A stretch of 64,000 nucleotides of DNA from Pyropia yezoensis. Its lineage: Eukaryota; Rhodophyta; Bangiophyceae; Bangiales; Bangiaceae. Where the stretch lies: positions 25,084,020 through 25,148,019 of the forward strand of contig CM020620.1 in assembly GCA_009829735.1 (NCBI GenBank), in the 5' to 3' direction. A program made the translations under genes and the position numbers. Of the stretch, positions 10,885-18,059 are shown piece by piece. The first letter of the stretch is position 1. The number at the start of each line of letters is the position of its first letter. The notes beneath the pieces are model-generated. The model was given only the letters and a program-made list of their open reading frames with translations. It searched no databases and was not told the DNA's origin.

Positions 10885-11673
10885 CTAACTGTAGATGTCC
10901 ACCACCATGGACGGCCAGTAGTACCTGGTCCTCAGGGTCTGGTACAGTTTACTAGACCCCAGGTGTCCACCCATGGGAGCGTTGTGCTCCCTCTCAAGGA
11001 TACTGTCCTTGAGGGATGCGGGGACGACAAGTTGTTCAGCCCCTTGGAATACCCCCCTCCTCATGAGGAGGCCATCGTCTCCCAGAAAGAAACGCGTCTC
11101 CACCACTGTATCCAGTGTATCCCTCTGCGACTTGCAGAAGGGATCCTCGGCCTGGGCCTTCACCACCTCGTCCAGGGACAGGGGCAAGTACTTCTTGTTC
11201 CCTGGCGCCTCGGGGTTCAACGCCTGACCCGAGCGCGTGACTACCCCCACGATGGGGATGTCCTCATCGACTGGGTTAGTGTCCAGCCCCTCGGTAGGTA
11301 CCCGAGAGAGGCCGTCGGCAAGGGCATGTTGCCTGCCAGGTCGGTACTCAATGTCAAAGTTGAAGGGTGCCAGTCGCACCCTCCACCGATTGAGACGAGT
11401 GTTCGTACAGTCCGTCTTAAAGATGAACTGCAACGCGCGGTGGTCACAGCGGATGAGGAACTTCTCACCCTCTAGGTGGTGACAAAGTGACGTCACCGCC
11501 CACACCACTGCGAGTCCTTCCAACTCGGTGACTCCGTAGTTCTTCTCGGCCGAGTTCAGCCCCTTACTGAAGTATCCCACCGGCAAGTACTCCTTGTCCG
11601 GCTGCTGCTGAAGCAACACACAACCAATTTGGTCGTAGCTGGCGTCCACATCCAGGATGTAGTGGCCTCCCAA
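10885..11673 (-). pseudogene. Gypsy pol copy 1: RNase H and integrase zinc region
   Basis: Starts in RNase H (HYILDVDASYDQIGCVLLQ, TELEGLAVVW, IRCDHRALQF, RQHALADGLSR), the Ty3/gypsy-type RNase H with its D-E-D-D residues visible. It ends in the integrase zinc region (EREHNAPMGGHLGSSKLYQ...YYWPSMVVDIYS), where a TAG interrupts the frame. It follows the RT segment in a different frame because of the 1-nt deletion near 11709. Confidence 0.9.
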
Positions 11674-11699
11674 CCTGGGAATAGCCAGGACAGGGGGCT

Positions 11700-13670
11700 T
11701 CAGCAGAAGTCCCGAAGAGTCTCAAAGGATTCCTGCTCCACCCGACTTGGGGGAGGCAGGTTCTTCGGTAGCGTTGAGCTAACTAGCTCATTCAATGGCT
11801 TCGCCACCTTGGCGAAGCCCTTGATGAAACGTCGGTACACGTTACACATCCCGAGGAAGCTCCTCTTCTGGGTCTGGGTCCGGGGGTACTGAGCCTTACG
11901 AATGGCCCTCAAGTTCTTCTCTTTGACACTGAGACGCCCCGGACGGACAACATGTCCCAAGTACTCCACCTCTTGAGTGAAGAGGTGGCACTTACTCGCC
12001 TTCAGTGACACACCGGCGTCAGCAAGTAGCTTGAACACCTGGCCAAGATGGCCAATGTGTTCCTCCGGACTTCGGGAGAACACAATGATATTGTCTAGGT
12101 ACACAAGACAGATCTGCCACCGTACTCCGGCCAGAATCATGTCCATAGCGCGCTGGAAAGTTGCCGGCGCGTTACACAGACCAAACGGTAGGCGCTTGCA
12201 CTGGTAGGTACCACAGTGACAGGTTAAGGTAGTTTTATGCCTGTCCTCCGGGGCAATGGGAATTTGCCAGTACCCCGCGTTACAGTCCAGGGTAGAGAAC
12301 ACGTTTGCCTCCCCCAGAGAGTCCAGACAGTCGTCCATCCTAGGTAGGGGATAACTGTCCTTCACCGTGCTCTCGTTGAGCTTACGGTAGTCGATACAAA
12401 ACCGGGGGGTCCCATCAACTTTGGGGACGATAACCACCGGACTCGCCCACTCGGCGTTGCTGGCCTCGATCACATCGAGGGCCTCCATGCGAGCAACTTG
12501 CTCCTTAACGAGGGCCCTTGAACGAGGTCCTCCCCTATACGGTTGTTGGCGTATAGGGGGTGCACCGGGCTTCAACTCGATCCGGTGTTGGGTGGCTCTC
12601 ATGAGTCCCAATTGACCATCCCACAACTTGTGATATTGGTCCAAGAGGCGTTCAACTTGAACCCTCAACCTGGGGGGGACACCCTCCATGTTCACATGGG
12701 GCCGAGGAGAGGCGGCCGACTTGGCTTGATGCTTCTCCTTTCCGGACTTCGGGTCGCTACTTGAGCCCGCGTTGAGGGTGACCGCTACTACCGGTCCCTC
12801 GTGTTGGTCGATATAGCCGAACTTGGCTCCCGACTTGAAGTACTGGGGCGACGAGCTCAGGTTCATCACCTGTATCCTCCACGGGACTCCGGCTTTGGAG
12901 TCCATCGTGCCAAGGGCAACATGCACTTGGTGCTTGCGAGCAAGACGGGGGTGAGGGTGCACCAACCCGTTCCCCGTATAATCAGTTACAACGTCAACGT
13001 GCGCCACCGAGTTGGGGGGCAACGTGACTTTACGGGCTAGACGCAGGGTAGCAGTAAACCCTTCCCTCACAGAGCAAACAGGCTTCGACTGTGAAACTGT
13101 CACAGGAGCCACAGACTTTCCCTTACCAAGGATGGGGATAGTCTCCCCATTCATCAACTTGACCCAGTACTCAGGGCCACAAATCAAAGGCACTTGTGTA
13201 ACAACATAAGGGGTACCCAGAAGCAGGGGTACCGATATATTCTCAACTACACCATAGGTCACGTCGACCTCATGGGTCCCCAACCTAGTTGGCAGGGTCC
13301 CGGCACCAACGATGGGAAGTACCCCACCATTGATGTCCATCATATGGTCAGCTTTGGACCTCCAGCGTTGGAGCTTCACCTCCTTTGGTAATAGCGACTT
13401 GCGTATCAAGGAGGCTCCTGACCCGGTATCAAGTACGATACGGGCACAACAGGCGCAGCCGGGGGCAAGTTGCACCCGTCCAGCCACCTGGAAGTTCTCA
13501 TCCGTCAGCACCGCGATGACCCGACGTGGGCTTACGTTCTTGGGGTGTCCTACCCGAGGTGGGCGGACTCCCTTAGGTCGCCGCAGTATCCGGCACGGTT
13601 GGTTCGTCCTCCTGGCCCACTTGCCCGAGGCTGCCGTTGTGAGCTTCGGACGACCAGCCCCAACGGTCAT
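11700..13670 (-). pseudogene. Gypsy pol copy 1: aspartic protease and reverse transcriptase
   Basis: The ATG at 13670 overlaps the gag stop in an ATGA tetranucleotide. The protease motif LDTGSGASLI lies at about residues 80-89, a conserved LLLGTPYV block follows at about 150, and RT blocks follow: SPVVIVPKVDGTPRFCIDYRKLN, PEDRHKTT, LPFGLCNAPATFQR, and VYLDNIIVFSRS at about 523. The catalytic YxDD is YLDN here (Asp to Asn at residue 527), which should abolish polymerase activity. The second copy at 61.4-63.5 kb has YLDD. The frame ends early (ETLRDFC stop) because one G is missing near 11709 relative to copy 2. Product: gypsy-type polyprotein for processing and reverse transcription. Confidence 0.95.
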
Positions 13671-15613
13671 TCGTTTCCCGCCGACTTGGCGTCCGAATCT
13701 GAGGGCGGGGAGGAAGACGACGAGTCCGAGGACGTCGCGTCCGCCTCCTCCGCCGAGGGTGTGGCGACCGCGACGACCGGTCGAGACCCACCCTCGCGGC
13801 GTGAACGTACTTCGTTCGTAGCCGACTTCTTACTCGCATTCCTAACAAGTTGTTGGATGCGTTTACTCAACTTGGGGCAATCATATGCCCAGTGTCCATC
13901 GGAGTTGCAGTTCCAACACCGATGGTCTGTTCCGGGAGGGGTCTTCCCAACTGGGGAAGACGAAGGGATACCCTGGGAAGTTCCCACGGCAGCTACCACC
14001 CTCTCCTTGCGGATTCGGCGTGCCTCTCTCAACTCTCTGGCCTGGCGCGCCTCCTCCCGTTCCTTGGCCAACTCGGCCTGACGCTCCTGGCGTTGTTCCT
14101 CCCGCAACTTGCGGTAGGCCTCGCCTCTGCGATAGGCGAACCTGGCCAACTCGGCCAGGGTCGCCCGGGCAGTGTTATGCTCCCGGGTCTCCATCCGGAC
14201 TGACCAATGGAGTCCCTCCACAAACCGACTCTTCACCACAGCTTGTGGATGAAGAAACCCACAAAGATTGTTGAGCTTACGGACTCGCTCCGCAAAGGAC
14301 AACTCGTCCTCCGCCTCTTCCTGATGGGCTTGCGTAAACTCCTCGACTTGAGAGGCCAACGCTGCCTCATCAACCATGGCCCTCAACAACCAGTTGACGA
14401 GCTCCAAATAGGAAGTCACCTCCCCAGCGCCTCCACTTGAGGAGCTGGGCAAGATGGACATAAGTTCTGTCCGTCGGTCGCCCATCGTGAACTCCTGTAG
14501 CATGTAAAAAGCCATGCCTTCACTTATGGCATTGTCGTCGCAGGCTTTTGTGAAACGACGTAGGAACTCAAAGACACGGAGGGGGGGAGTTCCATCCCAC
14601 TCCGCTTTGTGCCCAAAAGAATGAAGTGCATTCTTCTTGGCACGGCCCATGGCTCGGGCCTGGTCAGGACCATACACCACCGACTTGTTGTGGAGGGCGT
14701 AGGTCTCACAGTCAAAGATCCTCTGGTAGACCGGGTTGGCTACCTGGATCTTTGGCGGCACCTCACGTTGAGGGAACAGCCGCTGTGGCACTGGGGTAAG
14801 TTCACCCTCAGTGCCTGTAGTCCGGCGCGGCGCGCTTGGTGTAGCCGCCGGCGTTTCCGGGGGGAACTCCCCCATGAAGGGCGTACGCCCCACCGAGTAT
14901 GGTGTGGCTCCCTCGTTGGGAGTCACAGGTGTCGCTCCCAGTTCGGGGCGACCCGAGATAGGCGTGAGGAGGGATCCCCCCTGTGCCTGCGGGCTCGAAA
15001 GCCCCAATCCGGTTTGGACATTGAGGCCATCTGGCAAACTCGCCACAATCTGATTCAGAATAGTATTCGTCATCGTGACCACCAGGTCCGGCAAAGTCTG
15101 CCGCAACACATTGGTCGCCTCCCGACGGACAGTTTCCGCGAGGAGTGGATTGACGACTCCAGTTGAGTCTCGGTCCGCCTCCGGGAGTCCACCTGAGGGG
15201 TAACCACGTTCCTCAGGGGTCTCAACCGGGGGCATGGGCGCGAGCCCATGGCCGACCAACGGAGGTCCGCCGTCCTCCGAAAGCCTAGTTGGCGACGGCT
15301 CCAAGCCAAAGTTGGCTCCAACCCGAGTGGAACCCGCGGGGACAGTCCTCACCCCTTGGGACGTTCCCGTTGAGTATACCACACGGTGGCCAGACTTCGG
15401 CCCACCCACATCATAAGTGTCACCCGAGTGAACTCCCGACTGATTCGGGGTGGCCTGTTGCCCGCCCGCACTTCCAGTCCTGCTGGCTTGAGGGACCTCC
15501 AGTCCCTCTGCGACCCCAGGTAAACCCACCTGTGTCTCACCAGTATTCAAAGGCACTGAAGTACGTGCGTCACCCGTGTACTCCCCGGACGACGGGCGGT
15601 CCGAGCTAGCCAT
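13667..15613 (-). CDS. gag: Gypsy Gag, 648 aa, with CCHC zinc knuckle
   Basis: The ATG at 15613 lies about 100 bp downstream of the primer binding site. The first about 270 residues are Gly/Pro/Ser/Thr-rich and disordered-looking. A helical capsid-like region follows (about 300-500; IFDCETYALHNKSVVYGPDQ, VFEFLRRFTKACDDNA, SFAERVRKLNNLCGFL). Next come a charged coiled-coil stretch (REEQRQERQAELAKEREEARQ) and one zinc knuckle CWNCNSDGHWAYDC (about 566-579) for RNA packaging. A Ser/Asp-rich tail ends the protein. The stop codon overlaps the pol ATG by 4 nt (ATGA). The frame is intact. Two further copies of parts of this gag exist in the window (17744-18019 N-terminus, 63538-64000 C-terminus). 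Confidence 0.93.
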   Translation of the reverse strand: MASSDRPSSGEYTGDARTSVPLNTGETQVGLPGVAEGLEVPQASRTGSAGGQQATPNQSGVHSGDTYDVGGPKSGHRVVYSTGTSQGVRTVPAGSTRVGANFGLEPSPTRLSEDGGPPLVGHGLAPMPPVETPEERGYPSGGLPEADRDSTGVVNPLLAETVRREATNVLRQTLPDLVVTMTNTILNQIVASLPDGLNVQTGLGLSSPQAQGGSLLTPISGRPELGATPVTPNEGATPYSVGRTPFMGEFPPETPAATPSAPRRTTGTEGELTPVPQRLFPQREVPPKIQVANPVYQRIFDCETYALHNKSVVYGPDQARAMGRAKKNALHSFGHKAEWDGTPPLRVFEFLRRFTKACDDNAISEGMAFYMLQEFTMGDRRTELMSILPSSSSGGAGEVTSYLELVNWLLRAMVDEAALASQVEEFTQAHQEEAEDELSFAERVRKLNNLCGFLHPQAVVKSRFVEGLHWSVRMETREHNTARATLAELARFAYRRGEAYRKLREEQRQERQAELAKEREEARQARELREARRIRKERVVAAVGTSQGIPSSSPVGKTPPGTDHRCWNCNSDGHWAYDCPKLSKRIQQLVRNASKKSATNEVRSRREGGSRPVVAVATPSAEEADATSSDSSSSSPPSDSDAKSAGNE

Positions 15614-15713
15614 GTTGGCTGACGATCCCTATGACACGGTCCAAGTCCACCGTTCCTCTGAGATAGAGGGCCCCCTACACCAGGGTGCACCCGGAGGTAA
15701 AGTTTACCTCTGT

Positions 15714-15730
15714 CCCCTGCTGCTCCACCA
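15714..15730 (-). promoter_or_regulatory. Primer binding site of gypsy copy 1
   Basis: On the minus strand TGGTGGAGCAGCAGGGG follows the LTR end by 2 nt. Its complement ends in ...GCTCCACCA, i.e. a tRNA 3' end with CCA, so it is the site for a tRNA primer of minus-strand DNA synthesis. The same 17 bases occur next to two other LTR ends (16909-16925 and 17627-17643). Which tRNA is used is not known from this window. Confidence 0.9.
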
Positions 15731-15732
15731 AA

Positions 15733-16201
15733 TGTGGCAAAAACCACATGCACACACGGCACCCAAGTTGGGGCGGTGTGCAAGCGCTGCCTCCCGTGTC
15801 GGGGGAACCGGAAGAAGTGCAAGTCGCACACACTCTGTCCCTGTTGTGGGGCAACCCCCCCACGGACAAACAAGAGGATGGTGTGTGGTCCAACAGTTTC
15901 TTGGTCGGGACGGGGACGCAGGGCCAAGCCCCGCTGTCCCTCCCCTTATCCCCCCAGGGTCCACTCAGAATCTCGCCACTCAGAATCTCCCACCCCAGCA
16001 CCTGCCCACCGGGCCACACGAAAATTCAAGACGATAAATGCAGAAAACCCTCAAATCCAAGTTGGATTTACTACTAAGCTAACTATCCCAAACTGAGGGA
16101 ATATGGACCCAAATGCAGGGGGAGGAACGGATCAGGCTAGTGGCCTGCCGCCCCTTGCATGGCACGTGTTGCCCCCCTACCTGGGGGTCAATACTGCCAC
16201 A
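15733..16201 (-). repeat. 5' LTR of gypsy copy 1 (469 bp)
   Basis: Read on the minus strand it starts TGTGGCA and ends TGCCACA, a perfect 7-bp inverted terminal repeat with TG...CA ends. It is followed by a 2-nt spacer and the primer binding site. A 468-bp copy lies alone at 31530-31997, which confirms both boundaries. The 5-bp flank on the 5' side is GCGAC (16202-16206) and would be the target duplication, but the matching 3' flank is not in the window. Confidence 0.95.
15734..16096 (+). CDS. Antisense Cys-rich ORF inside the LTR (uncertain)
   Basis: The plus strand of the LTR has a 120-codon frame with a striking Cys-rich core: CKRCLPCRGNRKKCKSHT followed by CPCCG. It begins with GTG at the very edge of the LTR, not ATG, and runs divergently from gag. 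The same frame is open in the solo LTR (31526-31960, minus) and in the divergent LTR at 17267-17623 (minus), with substitutions but no frameshift in the Cys core. That is suggestive of coding, but a short GC-rich frame could survive by chance and no family is recognised. Its expression would need a promoter in the gag leader region. Confidence 0.3.
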   Translation: MAKTTCTHGTQVGAVCKRCLPCRGNRKKCKSHTLCPCCGATPPRTNKRMVCGPTVSWSGRGRRAKPRCPSPYPPRVHSESRHSESPTPAPAHRATRKFKTINAENPQIQVGFTTKLTIPN

Positions 16202-16720
16202 GCGACCACCACGACGCCGTCGCCTCCGGCTGCTCCGGTTACCGGTCTTGGAGCTCCCCGCCCCATAGGACGCAAGGGGAGGAATAGCTTGGCCGGTCCC
16301 AGGAGTCGAGGTCTCAGGGTGACCCGTGGAACCAGTTGCAGCGTTGCCCCTGGCACTGCCAGTGCCCACAGGAAAAGATGTATACACCCAGCTGCCATGT
16401 GTGGGTCCAGGAGTAAACACACCAGGGGCTATCCCTGGAGGTTGAGGAGTAGAACCGGCAGGAGGGAGACGTCTGCTGCGAGCGGACTCAAACGCCGTTG
16501 ACCCCGGGGTGGCTCCCACAGGAGGAACAGCCGGAGGAACGGGCGCAGGAGGTACTTGGCCGCCTGTAGACTCCACTCCGCTACCGGATGTCACGCCCAG
16601 GTCTGCTTCACCCGTAGGGAGAACGCCGGGTTGGGCACCGTCCCCCGCGGTGACCAGGGATGCGTCAAGGGACGCCGGGTCTACCCCTTCGGGCACTGTC
16701 GCGCCAGGGAGGGTAGCCAT
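16202..16720 (-). pseudogene. Gag N-terminus of a second retroelement, cut by insertion of copy 1
   Basis: The ATG at 16720 starts a Pro/Gly/Thr/Val-rich, gag-like N-terminus (MATLPGATVPEGVDPASLDA), similar in style but not in sequence to the copy 1 Gag. The frame ends in an Arg run exactly where the LTR of copy 1 begins (16201). It lies downstream of its own primer binding site (16909-16925) and LTR (from 16930). So this element was inserted first and copy 1 later broke its gag. The remainder would lie beyond the missing 3' LTR of copy 1. Confidence 0.75.
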
Positions 16721-16908
16721 GTTGGTCTCTTGACAGCCACAGTCCTGTTGCCTGCGTGTCCAAAGATCGCAAGACCGCAAGAGAGGGGTTGGAGAGCCAG
16801 GAAAGGGATTCCCGTGAACGGGTGCAAATAATTCCTAAACCACAGAAAAAGACAGAACAGGAACAACCCAACCTCTGCTCCCAAATGTCTCTTCTCAAAC
16901 ACTCCAAT

Positions 16909-16925
16909 CCCCTGCTGCTCCACCA
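16909..16925 (-). promoter_or_regulatory. Primer binding site of the second retroelement
   Basis: The same 17 bases as in copy 1 (minus strand TGGTGGAGCAGCAGGGG), 4 nt from an LTR end in ...TATACCACA. It shows that this different family uses the same tRNA primer. Confidence 0.85.
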
Positions 16926-16929
16926 AATA

Positions 16930-17289
16930 TGTGGTATAACACTCGATCCTCTCAGACACGTGTCAATATCCCTCGGAGGAAAGGGAGAGGTAACACAGAA
17001 AGGGGAACTACGAGAGTGGTATGCCTGTTGCCTCACGGGCCTGCTCGCAGAGCAAACAGATACGCACGGTAGTGCACACGGGGAAGAGGAAAGCAAACGC
17101 GCAGTTGTCTTTTTCCTGAGGGCGCGGGCCAAGGGCGCCTCGCTGTCCCTCTTAACGTGCATCTGGGGGAGCCTCGGCACGTTGGCCAGGTAGCCCCCCC
17201 ATACCCCCGAGTGGCCCCGACCCGAGTCTAACCTCGTCAGGTCGGGGGCCACTATCACTACTAATTTTATTCCCACTCTCTAATCTCAC
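16930..17289 (-). repeat. LTR of the second retroelement (far boundary tentative)
   Basis: The 3' end of the LTR (minus strand ...TATACCACA) is fixed by the adjoining primer binding site at 16930. The 5' end is uncertain; TGTGAGATTAG at 17289 gives a TG start and a TGTG...CACA symmetry. Inside lies an inverted repeat (CCCCGACC...GGTCGGGG) near 17216-17248. There is no second copy in the window to confirm the length. Confidence 0.55.
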
Positions 17290-17479
17290 ACCCAAATTCT
17301 CTCAAGTCAAGTCCCTCACAAGTATGCAAAAACCCATTAGAAATCCCTCTCTCACGTGTGGGTAGCGTACTCCACCGCATCCCAGTGCCGGGCACGGGCC
17401 ACGGCCGCCAACCATCACCACACGGCGGGCGTGTTCTGGCACCTGGTGCCCTCTGGTTGCAGTCCCGGGTCGGCGCCAA

Positions 17480-17624
17480 GTCGGGGCCAGGGATGCTACA
17501 GATTGCCCCACAACAGGGATAGCGTGTGTGCGACTTGCACTTCTTCCATTTCCCCCGACACGGGAGGCAGCCCTTGTGCACCGCCCCAACTTGGGGGCTG
17601 TGTGCGCGAGTGGTTTGTGCCACA
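17480..17624 (+). repeat. Partial LTR of a divergent copy 1 relative, opposite orientation
   Basis: From about 17504 (GATTGCCCCACAACAGGG) to TGCCACA at 17618-17624 the sequence matches the last about 120 bp of the copy 1 LTR. Upstream of that the U3 part differs. It is read on the plus strand, facing away from copy 1. Its 5' boundary cannot be placed. TG-starting candidates include about 17359. Confidence 0.65.
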
Positions 17625-17626
17625 TT

Positions 17627-17643
17627 TGGTGGAGCAGCAGGGG
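17627..17643 (+). promoter_or_regulatory. Primer binding site of the third element
   Basis: TGGTGGAGCAGCAGGGG on the plus strand, 2 nt after an LTR ending in TGCCACA, exactly as in copy 1. Confidence 0.88.
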
Positions 17644-17743
17644 ACAGAGGTAGAGTGTACCTCCGGGTTCACCCGGGTGTAGGGGGCCCTCTGTCTCAGA
17701 GGAACGGTGGTCTTTATCTGTGTCGTGCGGATCGTTAGCCAAC

Positions 17744-18019
17744 ATGGCAGGATGGGACCCCCTGTCGTCCGGGGAGTACACCGGTGACGCACGGACTTCA
17801 GTGCCTTTGAATACTGGTGAGACACAGGTAGGTGTACCCGGGGTCGCAGACGGACCAGAGGTCCCTTCAGCCAGCAAGAATGGGAGTACGGAGGGGCAAG
17901 TGGCCACCCCAACTCAGTCGGGAATTCCTTCGTGTGACACCCCCAAAGATGGAGGTTTAAAGTTCGGCCACCGAGTAGTGAGTCCTGTGGGGACGTCCCA
18001 AGGCCAGGAGGCGTCTTAA
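17744..18019 (+). pseudogene. Truncated Gag N-terminus of the third element
   Basis: The ATG at 17744 opens a 91-codon frame whose product matches the copy 1 Gag N-terminus: SSGEYTGDARTSVPLNTGETQVG is nearly identical, then diverges while keeping KFGHRVV...GTSQG. It ends at TAA 18017-18019, soon after which (about 18060) the sequence changes to GC-balanced DNA. With its LTR end and primer binding site it forms a 5' fragment of a related element in head-to-head orientation to copy 1. Confidence 0.85.
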
Positions 18020-18059
18020 TCAGGAGCCCCTCGGGTGGGAGCCAACGTATCAAACTTTA

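Larger units (their letters stand above)
7905..16201 (-). mobile_element. Ty3/gypsy chromovirus-like element, copy 1 (3' end lost in gap)
   Basis: Read on the minus strand the order is 5' LTR (15733-16201), primer binding site, gag, pol (protease, reverse transcriptase, RNase H, integrase, chromodomain-like end) and then a region carrying an ORF on the opposite strand. The protease-RT-RNase H-integrase order and the chromodomain-like C-terminus are those of Ty3/gypsy chromoviruses. Pol has a 1-nt deletion near 11709, an in-frame TAG at 10885-10887, a second 1-nt deletion near 10543 and YLDN in place of YLDD, so this copy is dead. The 3' LTR is not present in the window and may lie in the gap. 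The 5' LTR interrupts the gag of another element, so copy 1 is the younger insertion there. Confidence 0.92.

Noticed and set aside
12801-13040. Plus-strand ORFs antisense to pol, present in both gypsy copies
   Set aside because: They recur only because pol itself is repeated (62414-62911). They have no motif and no independent conservation.
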